This document shows positions 11,506-22,034 of a stretch of 34,676 bases of DNA, in pieces. A program made the translations under genes and the position numbers. The number at the start of each line of letters is the position of its first letter. Positions within the stretch are counted from its first letter, which is position 1. The DNA is taken from the NCBI RefSeq assembly GCF_026460985.1, contig NZ_JAPKNM010000084.1, positions 1 through 34,676 on the forward strand, read 5' to 3'. The stretch comes from Sphingomonas sp. (GTDB lineage: Bacteria; Pseudomonadota; Alphaproteobacteria; Sphingomonadales; Sphingomonadaceae). The notes below the pieces were generated by a model. That model searched no databases. It was given only the letters and a program-made list of their open reading frames with translations, and had not been told where the DNA came from.

Positions 11506-12555
11506 GTGGCCAAAGCACCGGCACGCAAAGCGTCCACCGAACCTGCGGTACCGAACCGCGAACGTCCAGACGAACCGCAGCGGTACAAAGCTTCCAAGGA
11601 GCAGCTGCTCGAATTCTACAAGCAGATGCTGCTCATCCGCCGCTTCGAGGAGAAGGCGGGGCAGCTCTACGGGCTCGGCTTCATCGGCGGCTTCTGCCAC
11701 CTCTATATCGGCCAGGAAGCGGTCGCGGTCGGCCTCCAGTCGGCGCTCGACGGCGACAAGGATTCGGTGATCACCGGCTATCGCGACCATGGCCACATGC
11801 TCGCCTACGGCATCGATCCCAAGGTGATCATGGCCGAGCTGACCGGGCGTGGCGCGGGCATCAGCCGCGGCAAGGGTGGCTCGATGCACATGTTCTCTAC
11901 GAGCAAGAAGTTCTACGGCGGCCACGGCATCGTCGGCGCGCAGGTCTCGCTCGGCACCGGGCTCGCCTTCGCGCACAAATATAACGAGGATGGCGGCGTC
12001 GCCATGGCCTATTTCGGCGACGGCGCGTCGAACCAGGGCCAGGTCTACGAATCGTTCAACATGGCCGAGCTGTGGAAGCTCCCGATCATCTACGTGATCG
12101 AGAACAACCAGTACGCGATGGGCACCAGCGTCAACCGATCCTCGTCCGAGGACCAGCTGTACAAGCGCGGCGAGAGCTTCCGCATCCCGGGCATCCAGGT
12201 CGACGGCATGGACGTGCTCGCCTGCCGCGGCGCGGCCGAGGAAGCGCTTGCCTGGGTCCGCGCGGGCAAGGGGCCGATCATCCTCGAGATGAAGACCTAT
12301 CGCTATCGCGGCCACTCGATGTCCGATCCGGCCAAGTATCGCAGCCGCGAGGAAGTCCAGTCGGTGCGCGAGAAGTCCGACCCGATCGAGGCGGCGAAGC
12401 GCGAGCTCGAGAAGCTCGGCGTCAAGGAGGAGGATCTGAAGCCGCTCGAGGCCGAGATCCGCAAGATCGTCGCCGAGGCGGCCGACTTCGCCGAGCAGAC
12501 CCCCGAACCCGACCCCGCGGAACTGTACACCGACGTGCTGGTGGAGACCTATTGA
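11506..12555 (+). CDS. pdhA: Pyruvate dehydrogenase E1 component, alpha subunit
   Basis: PdhA and PdhB form the thiamine-diphosphate E1 of the pyruvate dehydrogenase complex, which decarboxylates pyruvate and acetylates the lipoyl group of E2. The 349 residues show the E1-alpha pattern: [20 protein letters not shown], the ThDP-binding GDGASNQGQ...ENNQYAMGT motif, and the [19 protein letters not shown] loop. The N-terminal ~25 residues are Ala/Pro/Lys-rich. The start is GTG at 11506 with GAGGA six bases upstream. It is followed after one base by pdhB. Confidence 0.96.
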   Translation: MAKAPARKASTEPAVPNRERPDEPQRYKASKEQLLEFYKQMLLIRRFEEKAGQLYGLGFIGGFCHLYIGQEAVAVGLQSALDGDKDSVITGYRDHGHMLAYGIDPKVIMAELTGRGAGISRGKGGSMHMFSTSKKFYGGHGIVGAQVSLGTGLAFAHKYNEDGGVAMAYFGDGASNQGQVYESFNMAELWKLPIIYVIENNQYAMGTSVNRSSSEDQLYKRGESFRIPGIQVDGMDVLACRGAAEEALAWVRAGKGPIILEMKTYRYRGHSMSDPAKYRSREEVQSVREKSDPIEAAKRELEKLGVKEEDLKPLEAEIRKIVAEAADFAEQTPEPDPAELYTDVLVETY

Positions 12556-12556
12556 G

Positions 12557-13972
<1,416 letters not shown>

Positions 13973-13982
13973 GATTGTCCGG

Positions 13983-14004
13983 GCCCCTCCCTCGCGGGAG
14001 GGGC
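13983..14004. terminator. Hairpin between convergent pdhB and tad-like genes
   Basis: GCCCCTCCC (13983-13991) pairs with GGGAGGGGC (13996-14004) around TCGC. It fills the 40-bp convergent gap between the pdhB stop and the TadE-like stop, so it could serve both strands. No T run follows on either strand. Confidence 0.5.
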
Positions 14005-14012
14005 GTCGGGCC

Positions 14013-14678
14013 TCAGCAGGTCGACGGGGTAACCCCGGCCTCCTGATAGACCCCGTTGGTGCCGCCGGTGGTGTCGCGCGCGTCGCGTACCATCATCGAC
14101 GCGATCTCGTTGATCTCGCTGCTCGGCGAGAGCGAGGTCTTGATCAGCGGCTGATATTGGTAGCGGACCTCGACGAACATCGCGACGCCGCTGGGTGGTG
14201 CGATGATCTGTCGGCCCGTGGGGCCGATTCCGTTCTCGCTGGTCTTGTTGGCGGGCGTGCCGTAGTTCGACACCCAGCTGACCTTGCTGCCCTTGCAGCG
14301 CTGCCAGCGGATCTGGTACTTGCCCGCGGTCGTCGCATGCGGCTCCACGCTCGAGATGAAGATGCGCCCGTTGGCGAGCAGGTTCAGCTCGCCCGCCTGG
14401 AAGTTGGCGCCGGTGAGAAGGTCGTTGATATCGCTCTCGTAGACCTTCTTGGATTCGAGCTGGCTGCCCGAGCCCATGCGCGCCGAGTTGTCGGCCAGCT
14501 GGAGCGCGATCTGGCTGATGCGCATCTTGGTGATGACGTAGTTGGTCAGTTCCGCGCCCGTCAGGCTCATCGTGAGCAGGATCGGCAGCGAGAAGGCGAA
14601 TTCGAGCAGTGCCAGGCCGCTGGTGTCGCGGCCGAGGCGGCGCCCGGTGCCGCCGAGAAGAGCCAGGATGCCCGTCAT
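14013..14678 (-). CDS. TadE-like pseudopilin family protein (second)
   Basis: A 221-residue protein with the TadE/TadG N-terminal signature: a short basic segment (GRRLGRDTSG), then LALLEFAFSLPILLTMSLTG, where the glutamate sits at the start of the hydrophobic helix, as in prepilin-like proteins. The rest is a polar, extracytoplasmic domain with two cysteines (in RCKGSK and at the C-terminus) that could form a disulfide. The ATG at 14678 overlaps the preceding stop as ATGA; a TTG six bases upstream is less likely. Last gene of the three-gene set. Confidence 0.82.
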   Translation of the reverse strand: MTGILALLGGTGRRLGRDTSGLALLEFAFSLPILLTMSLTGAELTNYVITKMRISQIALQLADNSARMGSGSQLESKKVYESDINDLLTGANFQAGELNLLANGRIFISSVEPHATTAGKYQIRWQRCKGSKVSWVSNYGTPANKTSENGIGPTGRQIIAPPSGVAMFVEVRYQYQPLIKTSLSPSSEINEIASMMVRDARDTTGGTNGVYQEAGVTPSTC

Positions 14679-15292
14679 GTGCAATTCCTCACCTTCGGCA
14701 CGCCCTGGTCGCCATAGGGCTGGTTGCGCAGGATCGTGGAAGCGGTCACCTTCGTGGTCTTCGAGCCGCCGACGATGTTGTAGATCGGGAAGAAGCGCGG
14801 ATAGCTGACCGTCGCGGTGTAGAGCACCGCGTCCTTGGCACCGCCCTGGCTGAGATTGCCGCCGGTCGAATCCCAGATGCCGTTGCCGTTGGTGTCCTCA
14901 TAGGGCTCGCCCGGCGTGCTGCCGGCGGGGCCGTCGCAGGTGCCGTTGTTGTTGGTGTCCGTCCAGGGCTCGAACTTCGACGCCGCCGCCTGCTCGTAGT
15001 TGCGATACCATTGTCGGGTGATGGTCACCGTGCCGTTGTTGGCGAGCGCCTTGATCTGCGCCTTCACCTTGTTGTCGAGCGCGGTCTGCGTCGCGCCGAC
15101 GAGGCCGGATTCGAGCGTCGCGTCGCGCGCGGTCTTCTGCACTACGCCCTGCAGCGCAGCGCGCATGTAGAGCGTGTGCGCCACGTCGAACGCGCCGAGC
15201 AGCAGCAGTCCCATCACCGGCGCGACGATCGCGAATTCGATGATCGTGGCGCCGCGCTCGTCGCGGGCAAGGCGTCGCAAGCATATCCTCAT
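14675..15292 (-). CDS. TadE-like pseudopilin family protein with two calcium-loop-like motifs
   Basis: A 205-residue protein. The TadE signature is RDERGATIIEFAIVAPVMG, followed by a membrane helix (about 15-35). The exported domain contains two copies of DxNxNGxxD, at D112-D120 (DTNNNGTCD) and D133-D141 (DTNGNGIWD), resembling EF-hand or dockerin-type calcium loops. Cysteines at 119 and near the C-terminus could pair. It overlaps both neighbours by ATGA. Likely a minor pilin-like component secreted by a Tad system encoded elsewhere; calcium binding is inferred from the motif only. Confidence 0.82.
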   Translation of the reverse strand: MRICLRRLARDERGATIIEFAIVAPVMGLLLLGAFDVAHTLYMRAALQGVVQKTARDATLESGLVGATQTALDNKVKAQIKALANNGTVTITRQWYRNYEQAAASKFEPWTDTNNNGTCDGPAGSTPGEPYEDTNGNGIWDSTGGNLSQGGAKDAVLYTATVSYPRFFPIYNIVGGSKTTKVTASTILRNQPYGDQGVPKVRNCT

Positions 15293-17316
15293 TTGGTGAG
15301 CCTCAGCTGCGAGATCTGGTCGGCGATCGACTTGAAGGTCTGCTGCAGCGCCGTCGAATCCGCTGCGGAGAAATAGCGGCCCTCCGCCGCGCAGGCCTCG
15401 AGCCGATCCTTGGTATCCTGGCTCTGGCCCTCGCCGAAGTTGATCACCCAGAGCGTGATGTTCTTGTTCTTCACCCAGTTGCAGATCGCCAGGAAGCGCA
15501 GGTTCACCTGCTCGTCGAGCTGCGCCTTGGTCGGGTTGGCGGGCGTCTGGCGATGGTCGAAGAAGGGCAGGCCATAGGCTGCATAGTCATAGTCGTTCGC
15601 ATTGGTGTCGCCGTCGGTCATGAAGATCATGTGCCGCTCGATCTCGCCGCCATTGGGGGCGGTGGCGTTCTCGGCCTTGAAGATGCCGGTGGGCGACATC
15701 AGGCGGGCACCCCAGATGATGCCGATGTCGTGATAGGTGTTGCCGTCCGGGTTGAGCGAGTTGACATAGCCCTGGAAGATGCTCGCATCGGTCCAGGCCT
15801 GCAGCTTGCGGGCCTCGGTGGGGCAGAAGAAGGTCGAACCATTCCTGTAGTCGTTGGACGTGGTCTCGGGTGCGACGTTCCAGCCCCAGGTTCCATACCA
15901 GGAACCGCCCCAGCTGTTGGCGTTGTACTCTGATCCGTCGGTGGACGAGCGCGTGAAGATCAGCCGCGGCAGCGCGGGCTTCCAACGCGACTCGTCGCTG
16001 TTGGGCACCATATCGATATCGAGATCGAGCGCCGTCGACGGGATCGGATCATAGTCGGTCGTCGGCTCGGTCTCGCGCTCCTCGATGCATCCGCTCCAGG
16101 TGATCGTGGAGTTGGTGACGTCGTTGCCGATGGCGGTGTCGCCGACCGGCCAGGTGAACGAGTTGTTCCAGGTGCTGCCGCCGGCCTTGAGGCCGCTGAC
16201 GGTCACCGGGAGCTGGTTGTAGGTCCAGCTCGCGAACTTCTCGACATAGTAAGTGGTGGTGTCGGTGCGCCGTCGGCGGCAGCTCTTGTCGTTTCCGTTC
16301 CGGTCGGATGCGCCCGACCAGCCCCATTCGCCGTTGTTGCTGTCGCTTGCGACGCCGTCGTGCGGGAAGCTCGACACGACGGTCGGCGTCGGGTTCGGCC
16401 CGCCCGAATTGAGCGGAGTCGGAGTGAAGGTGCCGAACGCCTCGTTCTTCATGAACGACAGGCAGTTGCCCTGGCTGATCGAGCCGCCGCCATAGGTTTC
16501 CCAATAAGTGGTCGTGCTCTGCGGCGGCACGGCCAGATTGGCCTTGCGCGTCTGATACTCCCATTCGTCGACCAGATAGTCGTTGGGCAGCAGCCTCCCG
16601 ACATTGACGTTGGTCGAATAGGGCACGAAGCCGAAGCGGATCTGCACCTGATTGCCCGTGCCGCCGGTCGGCTCGTCGCCGTCGCAATCGACATCGGGAA
16701 CGTCGAGCCGCGCCACGATCTGGTAGAAGCACTTCACCGACTTGCGCAGCGCGGCGATGCGCGAGCTCGAATTGCCGTTGCAGCTGCTGTCGCCGTTCGG
16801 GCACCACCGCATCGAGCCCGTGGTGTCGAGCACGAACATCACGTCGGTGTTCGGCAGCCGCATCTCGGCGTCGCAGGTGACGGTCAGCGTCGTGCTGGTC
16901 TTGCCGAAGATGCGCATGATCGTCATCGGCACGATCGCGCGCGCATTGCCGGTCACCTTGCCCGCGCTCTCGGTGAAGCTGCGGCGCTGGGCCGGCTGCT
17001 CGAGCGTGGTGCCATAGGCGTTGGGATTGTAGTTCGCGTCGAAGAAGCGCTCGGCTTCGCCGCGCGCGGCATAGGTGTTCGCCGACCAGCTTCCGCCGCC
17101 CATCATCTTGCGGCCCGCGAGCGCGCCGGCGTCGCAGGCATGTTGCAGGCGCGTCTTGACGATGTACATGCGGGAGATGTCGACGCCACCGCCCACCATC
17201 CCTGCGAGCGGAATCAACGCGATGGCCATCAGCGCCAGCGTGTTGCCGCGCGTGTCGCGGGCGAGCCGCGTCAGGAACGCGCGCGCTTCCGTCCAGCCCT
17301 GCCGATTGCTCACCAT
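15289..17316 (-). CDS. TadG-like pilus-associated protein with von Willebrand A domain
   Basis: A 675-residue protein. The N-terminal TadE/TadG helix is at about 22-45 (DTRGNTLALMAIALIPLAGM), followed by DISRMYIVKTRLQHACDAGALAG, typical of TadG. A vWA domain begins near 157 with FVLDTTGSM (D164, T166, S168 as a MIDAS-like motif). It is interrupted by a long Asn/Gly/Ser/Thr/Trp-rich insertion, and resumes at HMIFMTDGDTN and ITLWVINFGEG. The insertion has many aromatic and Cys residues, suggesting an exposed, disulfide-linked surface domain. It is the first gene of the leftward trio; no tad secretion ATPase or flp gene is present nearby. Confidence 0.87.
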   Translation of the reverse strand: MVSNRQGWTEARAFLTRLARDTRGNTLALMAIALIPLAGMVGGGVDISRMYIVKTRLQHACDAGALAGRKMMGGGSWSANTYAARGEAERFFDANYNPNAYGTTLEQPAQRRSFTESAGKVTGNARAIVPMTIMRIFGKTSTTLTVTCDAEMRLPNTDVMFVLDTTGSMRWCPNGDSSCNGNSSSRIAALRKSVKCFYQIVARLDVPDVDCDGDEPTGGTGNQVQIRFGFVPYSTNVNVGRLLPNDYLVDEWEYQTRKANLAVPPQSTTTYWETYGGGSISQGNCLSFMKNEAFGTFTPTPLNSGGPNPTPTVVSSFPHDGVASDSNNGEWGWSGASDRNGNDKSCRRRRTDTTTYYVEKFASWTYNQLPVTVSGLKAGGSTWNNSFTWPVGDTAIGNDVTNSTITWSGCIEERETEPTTDYDPIPSTALDLDIDMVPNSDESRWKPALPRLIFTRSSTDGSEYNANSWGGSWYGTWGWNVAPETTSNDYRNGSTFFCPTEARKLQAWTDASIFQGYVNSLNPDGNTYHDIGIIWGARLMSPTGIFKAENATAPNGGEIERHMIFMTDGDTNANDYDYAAYGLPFFDHRQTPANPTKAQLDEQVNLRFLAICNWVKNKNITLWVINFGEGQSQDTKDRLEACAAEGRYFSAADSTALQQTFKSIADQISQLRLTK

Positions 17317-17418
17317 CTATGCGACCCCGGTCCCCGATCAACTTCGCACCATGCGGCGCACACCACTAATGTCGCCTAAATTGAGCTGGTTAACGTCGCG
17401 CTTATCAAGGGTACGGGG

Positions 17419-18093
17419 ATGACCGGAGATCCCGCGGCAAATCCCGAACGGAGCCTTGCGCTGTCCTATGCGCCTCCGGCAGCCAGGAGGGCGCTGGAGG
17501 CGCTGCTCGGCCTCGACGACGCGCTGGCGCAGTTGCTGCGCACGACGCGCGAGCCGGCCGTAGGCCAATTGCGGCTGGCCTGGTGGCGCGAGGCGCTGGC
17601 GAAGCTCGACGGCGAACCGGCGCCCGCCGAACCCGTCCTCCAGGCGCTCGAACGCGCAGTGATCGCAAGCGGCGTGCAGGGCACATCGTTGGTGCCGATC
17701 GTCCATGGCTGGGAAGTGCTGGTCGAGGAGACGATACTCGACCGCGACGCGCTGCGACGGTTCGGCGGAGGGCGCGGCCAGTTGTTCGTCGTCGCGGGAG
17801 CGGCGATGGGGGCGTCACCGCGGGATCCGCTGGCCGCGGCGGGGCAGGGCTGGGCGCTTGCCGATCTGGCGCGGCACCTGCGCGTGCCGGCCGAGGCCAT
17901 GGAGGCGCGCGCGATGGCGTCCGCGCTGCTCGATCAGGCGACCGCCGCGCGCTGGAGCCGCAACGGCCGTGCGCTCGGGGCGCTCGCGCATCTGGCGCGG
18001 CTCGACCTGCGTGCGCCGGAGGGGAGCGAGCCGCCGATCGGTGCGCCACACAGGGTCGGGCGGCTGTTCTGGCATCGCCTCACCGGCAGGTAG
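17419..18093 (+). CDS. Squalene/phytoene synthase family protein (NDUFAF6-like)
   Basis: A 224-residue protein with the fold signature of the squalene/phytoene synthase family, notably GQLRLAWWREAL and the all-helical layout. It is short for a phytoene synthase (usually about 280 or more). The two DxxxD-type aspartate motifs that bind prenyl diphosphates are not evident: the second region reads LADLARHLRVP. That points to the non-catalytic branch related to NDUFAF6, a complex I assembly factor, rather than a carotenoid enzyme. The ATG at 17419 follows AAGG. It is divergent from the TadG-like gene. Confidence 0.7.
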   Translation: MTGDPAANPERSLALSYAPPAARRALEALLGLDDALAQLLRTTREPAVGQLRLAWWREALAKLDGEPAPAEPVLQALERAVIASGVQGTSLVPIVHGWEVLVEETILDRDALRRFGGGRGQLFVVAGAAMGASPRDPLAAAGQGWALADLARHLRVPAEAMEARAMASALLDQATAARWSRNGRALGALAHLARLDLRAPEGSEPPIGAPHRVGRLFWHRLTGR

Positions 18094-18154
18094 GGGCTTG
18101 CCAGCCGGCGAGACAGGCGTAGCCTGCGCGCTTCGACTGTCGGGGGGACCTTCG

Positions 18155-18631
18155 ATGTGGCGCTATCTGATGGGCGCGGGCGCGGTGTTGCTGCTGGGGC
18201 TCGCGGGGCTGTTCCTGTTTCGAGGCGCGGCGGCGCCCAAGTTCATGCTTCCGGCGGCTCCCGCCGCACGCGCCGCGGCGGCGGTGCCCGAGGATCCTCT
18301 GCCCGAGGAAGCGCCCAAAGCTAACGCCAGGACGCGCGAGCAGAAGCGCTTCGACCGCTACGACAAGAACCGCAACGACGCGATCACGCGCGAGGAATAT
18401 CTGCTCGCGCGCCGCAAGGCCTACGCCAAGCTCGACGCGAACCGCGACGGCAAGCTCGACTTCGACGAATGGGCGGTGCGGACCACCGCCAAGTTCGCCG
18501 GTGCCGACGGGGACAAGTCCGGTGCGCTCACCCGCGCCGAGTTCGTCGCCACCGCGCCGAAGCGCACCGATGCCCGGCCCCGCTGCGCTTGCCCGGCCGC
18601 TCCGGCGAAGGAGGATGCGGCCGACGACTAG
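18155..18631 (+). CDS. Membrane-anchored or secreted EF-hand protein
   Basis: A 158-residue protein with an N-terminal hydrophobic segment (about 5-23, [18 protein letters not shown]) acting as signal anchor or signal peptide, an Ala/Pro-rich linker and three EF-hand loops: [24 protein letters not shown] and [12 protein letters not shown], each with Asp/Asn at positions 1, 3 and 5 and Glu at 12. A short tail holds two cysteines (CAC). It probably binds calcium in the periplasm; the partner is unknown. The ATG at 18155 follows a GGGGGG-rich site. Its TAG stop interlocks with the trmFO stop. Confidence 0.82.
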   Translation: MWRYLMGAGAVLLLGLAGLFLFRGAAAPKFMLPAAPAARAAAAVPEDPLPEEAPKANARTREQKRFDRYDKNRNDAITREEYLLARRKAYAKLDANRDGKLDFDEWAVRTTAKFAGADGDKSGALTRAEFVATAPKRTDARPRCACPAAPAKEDAADD

Positions 18632-19953
18632 GCCGGCATCCACGCGCCGAACGCGGTCCGTGCGCGCGTCGTGTACATCAGCTTGCGGTCGGCCTTTTTC
18701 GAGCGGCCCTCGATCGGCGGGAACAGGCCGAAATTCACGTTCATCGGCTGGTAGGTATCGACCTCGGCCTCGCCGGTGATGTGCGCGAGCAGCGCGCCCA
18801 GCGCCGTCTCGCGCGGCGGCGCGGCGAGCGTTTGCCCGGCCAGTTCGGCGGCGGCGAAGCGGCCCGCGAGCAGCCCGATCGCCGCGCTCTCGACATAGCC
18901 CTCGCAGCCGGTGATCTGGCCCGCAAAGCGGATGTTGGGGCGCGACTTGAGACGGAGCGTCCGGTCGAGCAATTCGGGGGAGCGGATGAAGGTGTTACGG
19001 TGGAGCCCGCCCAGCCGCGCGAACTCGGCCTTCTCCAGCCCCGGAATGGTGCGGAACAGCTCGACCTGCGCGCCGTATTTCAGCTTGGTCTGGAAGCCGA
19101 CCATGTTCCACAGCGTGCCCGAGGCATTGTCCTGGCGGAGCTGCACGACGGCATAGGGCCAGCGCCCGGTGCGCGGATCGTCGAGCCCGACGCCCTTCAT
19201 CGGCCCGTAGCGCAGCGTATCGACGCCGCGCTCGGCCATCACTTCGATCGGCATGCAGCCTTCGAAATAGGGGACGTTCTCCCACTCGCGAAACTCGGTC
19301 TTCTCGCCCGCGAGCAGCGCGGCATGGAAGGCGAGATACTCGTCCTTCGACATCGGGCAGTTGATGTAGTCCTTGCCTGAGCCCCCAGGGCCAATCTTGT
19401 TCCAGCGCGACTGATACCAGGCGGTCGAGAAGTCGATACTCTCGAAATGGACGATCGGGGCGATCGCGTCGAAAAAGGCGAGCTGCTCCTTGCCGGTGGC
19501 GGTGCCGATGCTTTCGGCGAGACCGGGGGCGGTGAGCGGGCCGGTGGCGACGATCGACAGCCCCTCGGAGGGCAGCTGGTCGACGCGCTCGCGGACGATG
19601 GTGATGTTGGTGTGGGCGTTCAGCACCGCGGTGACGCCGTCGGCGAAACCGTCGCGATCGACCGCGAGGGCCGAGCCGGCGGGGACCTTGTGCGTGTCGC
19701 CCTGGGCGAGGATCAGCGAGCCGAGGTCGCGCATCTCCTGGTGGAGCAATCCGACGGCGTTGCGTTCGGCATCGTCCGAACGGAACGAGTTGGAGCAGAC
19801 GAGCTCGGCGAGGCGGTCACTCTGGTGCGCGGGAGTCATGTCGCCCGAGCCGCGCATTTCGGAGAGGCGGACCTTGTAGCCGGCCTGGGCGAGCTGCCAT
19901 GCGGCTTCGGAGCCGGCGAGGCCGCCGCCGATGATATGGATGTCGTGAGTCAC
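18628..19953 (-). CDS. trmFO: Methylenetetrahydrofolate-tRNA-(uracil-5-)-methyltransferase TrmFO
   Basis: TrmFO methylates U54 of tRNA to ribothymidine with methylene-THF and FADH2. The 441 residues start with the FAD-binding [18 protein letters not shown], then [46 protein letters not shown] and the late [14 protein letters not shown], all typical of the family. The start is uncertain: GTG at 19953 gives an N-terminus like known members, while ATG at 19983 adds ten residues. It is divergent from the lysoplasmalogenase gene with little space between, and convergent with the EF-hand gene, sharing a CTAG that supplies both stop codons. Confidence 0.94.
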   Translation of the reverse strand: MTHDIHIIGGGLAGSEAAWQLAQAGYKVRLSEMRGSGDMTPAHQSDRLAELVCSNSFRSDDAERNAVGLLHQEMRDLGSLILAQGDTHKVPAGSALAVDRDGFADGVTAVLNAHTNITIVRERVDQLPSEGLSIVATGPLTAPGLAESIGTATGKEQLAFFDAIAPIVHFESIDFSTAWYQSRWNKIGPGGSGKDYINCPMSKDEYLAFHAALLAGEKTEFREWENVPYFEGCMPIEVMAERGVDTLRYGPMKGVGLDDPRTGRWPYAVVQLRQDNASGTLWNMVGFQTKLKYGAQVELFRTIPGLEKAEFARLGGLHRNTFIRSPELLDRTLRLKSRPNIRFAGQITGCEGYVESAAIGLLAGRFAAAELAGQTLAAPPRETALGALLAHITGEAEVDTYQPMNVNFGLFPPIEGRSKKADRKLMYTTRARTAFGAWMPA

Positions 19954-20016
19954 CGGGGGCGCATAGCCGCTGGCGCGGCGCATGACAAAGCCCATGGCCT
20001 TGCTATGCTCGGCGGC

Positions 20017-20652
20017 ATGGAGAGACCCACTGCCTTGCCGGTCTTCCTCGCGGCGCTGATCGCCGGGGGCAGCTATTACGCCACGCACTGGTTCCCCGTC
20101 TCGCCGGCGTTCGACCCGGTGTGGAAGGGCGCCGGGGTCGGGCTGCTCGCGCTCTGGGCGGCGCTGCTGGCACGGAGCACCGACGGCTGGCTGATCGCGG
20201 CGGCGCTGGCGATGGGCGCGACCGGCGACGTGCTGCTCGAGACGCATGGGCTGACCGTGGGGGCGCTGGCCTTTCTCGCCGGGCATGTCGTCGCGGCCGT
20301 GCTGTATCTGCGCAATCGCGAGAAGCCCTTGTGGCAGGCTGCGGTCATCGCCGTGGCGGTGACCGCGCTCGCCTGGTGGTTGCCCGCCGACCGCAACGCG
20401 GCGCCGGGGATCGCGCTGTACGCGGCGGGGCTGGGGGCGATGTTCGGCACCGCCGCGATCAGCCGCTTCTCGCCCTTCACCGTCGGTAACGGCGCCGCCT
20501 TGTTCGTCTTCTCCGACCTCCTCATCTTCGCCCGGCTGGGGCCGCTTGCCGCATCGGACCTGCCCGGGCTGCTCATCTGGCCGACCTATTTCGCCGGACA
20601 GGCGTTGATCGCCTGGGGCGTGGTGACCACTCTCGGCAGGGACCGGACATGA
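20017..20652 (+). CDS. Lysoplasmalogenase family (YhhN/TMEM86) membrane protein
   Basis: A 211-residue protein with about seven or eight hydrophobic helices and very short loops, matching the YhhN/TMEM86 family, whose animal members hydrolyse the vinyl-ether bond of lysoplasmalogens. Characteristic pieces are GATGDVLL in the third helix, [16 protein letters not shown] and the late [11 protein letters not shown]. The bacterial substrate is not known. The start is ATG at 20017, or possibly the in-frame ATG at 20005; neither has a clear ribosome site. It overlaps the DUF488 gene by ATGA. Confidence 0.8.
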   Translation: MERPTALPVFLAALIAGGSYYATHWFPVSPAFDPVWKGAGVGLLALWAALLARSTDGWLIAAALAMGATGDVLLETHGLTVGALAFLAGHVVAAVLYLRNREKPLWQAAVIAVAVTALAWWLPADRNAAPGIALYAAGLGAMFGTAAISRFSPFTVGNGAALFVFSDLLIFARLGPLAASDLPGLLIWPTYFAGQALIAWGVVTTLGRDRT

Positions 20653-21080
20653 AGATCTTCACCATCGGCTACGAGGCGACGACGATGGACGAGTTCATCG
20701 CGACGTTGCGGCAGGCGGGCGTCGAGCGGGTGATCGACGTGCGCGCGGTACCGCTGTCGCGGCGCCCGGGATTCTCGAAGAACATCCTCGCGGCGAGCCT
20801 GAAGGATGCCGGGATCGACTATGTCCTCCTCAAGAATCTCGGCACCCCCAAGCCGGGGCGCGACGCGGCCAAGAAGGGCGACGTCGCGACACTGAAGGCG
20901 GTGTATGCGGGCCAGCTCGAACTGCCCGAGGCGCAGGCCGAGGCCGCGAAGATGCGCGCGCTCGCCGAGGAGAAGCCGAGCGCCTTGCTCTGCTTCGAGC
21001 GCAACCCCGTGCATTGCCACCGCACCCTGCTGCTCGCCGCCGAGGGCGAGGGCGCCGAGGTGGTGGACCTGTTTCCCTGA
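20649..21080 (+). CDS. DUF488 family protein
   Basis: A 143-residue cytoplasmic protein of the DUF488 family. It opens with [18 protein letters not shown], has [17 protein letters not shown], and ends with the conserved cysteine-containing [17 protein letters not shown]. No established reaction; the paired Cys/His/Arg positions in the last motif hint at metal or anion binding. It is co-transcribed with the preceding membrane protein (four-base overlap) and probably with the VOC gene 14 bp downstream. Confidence 0.82.
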   Translation: MKIFTIGYEATTMDEFIATLRQAGVERVIDVRAVPLSRRPGFSKNILAASLKDAGIDYVLLKNLGTPKPGRDAAKKGDVATLKAVYAGQLELPEAQAEAAKMRALAEEKPSALLCFERNPVHCHRTLLLAAEGEGAEVVDLFP

Positions 21081-21094
21081 AAGGAGTGACGACC

Positions 21095-21484
21095 ATGCTC
21101 GACCATGTCGGTTTCGCGGTTTCGGACCTCGCCCGCTCCAGCGCCTTTTACGACGCCGCGCTCGCCCCGCTGGGGATCGCCGAGCTGATGCGCGTGACGC
21201 CCGAGCAGACCGAGGCGGGCGGCACCGCGATCGGTTACGGCAAGGACGGCAAGCCCTTCTTCTGGATCGGCGACAATGAGCGCGTCGGGCAGGGCACGCA
21301 CATCGCCTTCACCGCTGCGAGCCGGGCGCAGGTCGACGCCTTCCACGCGGCGGCGCTGGCGGCGGGCGGCACCGACCATGGCGCCCCGGGCATCCGCGCG
21401 CATTACCATCCCGATTATTACGGCGCGTTCGTGCTCGATCCCGACGGCACCAACATCGAGGCGGTGTGCCACCGGCCCGAATGA
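21095..21484 (+). CDS. VOC family (glyoxalase/bleomycin-resistance-like) protein
   Basis: A 129-residue protein with a single vicinal-oxygen-chelate fold: MLDHVGFAVSDLARSSAFYD at the start, THIAFTAASRAQVDAFHAAA in the middle, and YYGAFVLDPDGTNIEAVCH at the end. H4, the later THIAF histidine and the terminal glutamate are the usual metal ligands. The substrate cannot be told. The ATG at 21095 has AAGGAG at 21081-21086; upstream extensions of the frame are not coding. Last gene of its rightward unit. Confidence 0.85.
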   Translation: MLDHVGFAVSDLARSSAFYDAALAPLGIAELMRVTPEQTEAGGTAIGYGKDGKPFFWIGDNERVGQGTHIAFTAASRAQVDAFHAAALAAGGTDHGAPGIRAHYHPDYYGAFVLDPDGTNIEAVCHRPE

Positions 21485-21489
21485 AGCGG

Positions 21490-21516
21490 AAAAAATGGGG
21501 CGGCCGGAGCCGCCCC
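21490..21516 (-). terminator. Intrinsic terminator of the arsenic operon
   Basis: GGGGCGGC (21497-21504) pairs with GCCGCCCC (21509-21516) around CGGA. On the minus strand the stem is followed by ATTTTTT (21490-21496), so it acts leftward, about 108 bp beyond the arsC stop. It may also help end the convergent VOC transcript. Confidence 0.75.
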
Positions 21517-21623
21517 GTAGTTCGGGGAGAACCGGCGCGGAAGGAGGGGACCCTGCGCCGGCCGAGCGGCACTGGACGCCTAGCGTTACATCTGTGTTTC
21601 GCTTTGTTGCAGATTCGAGGGCG

Positions 21624-22034
21624 CTATGGCCGCACGATCTCGCCGTCTTCCTTGGTGAACTCGGCGGGCTTGCGATCCAGAAGCGCGAGCACCGCTTCGG
21701 AGGGACGGCATAGCTTCGTGCCGGTCGGCGTCACCACGATCGGCCGGTTCACCAGGATCGGATGCTCGACCATCGCCTCGAGGATCGCTTCGTCCGGGAC
21801 CGACGGATCGAGCAGTCCGAGCTCGGCGGCGGGCGCGCCCTTCTCGCGCAGGACGTCGCGGGGCTTAGCGCCCATCGCGGCGAGCAGCGCGTCGAGCTGG
21901 GCACGCGTCCAGCCGGCCTTGCGATACTCGACGATCGTCGGCGCGTATCCGGCCGCCTCGATCATCGCGAGCGCGTTGCGCGACGTACCGCAATCGGGGT
22001 TGTGATAGACGGTGATCGGGAATGGGTCGGTCAT
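21624..22034 (-). CDS. arsC: Arsenate reductase, glutaredoxin-dependent
   Basis: ArsC reduces arsenate to arsenite with glutaredoxin and glutathione. The 136 residues carry the E. coli-type motif YHNPDCGTSRNAL with catalytic C15, the thioredoxin-like fold, and later PILVNRPIVVTPTGTKLCRP, where the arginines stabilise the thiol intermediates. Its ATG overlaps the aqpS stop as ATGA (22031-22034), so it is the last gene of the leftward operon. Arsenite produced here would leave through the adjacent channel. Confidence 0.93.
   Translation of the reverse strand: MTDPFPITVYHNPDCGTSRNALAMIEAAGYAPTIVEYRKAGWTRAQLDALLAAMGAKPRDVLREKGAPAAELGLLDPSVPDEAILEAMVEHPILVNRPIVVTPTGTKLCRPSEAVLALLDRKPAEFTKEDGEIVRP

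Noticed and set aside
17317..17418. Possible CtrA-type TTAA-N7-TTAA site between the TadG-like and phytoene-synthase-like genes
   Set aside because: TTAAC occurs, but the second half-site is CTAA/TTAG at a spacing of ten, not the seven of the CtrA consensus.
19984..20286. N-terminal extension of the trmFO frame
   Set aside because: Known family members begin just before the FAD-binding glycines; the extension is a shadow of the lysoplasmalogenase gene.
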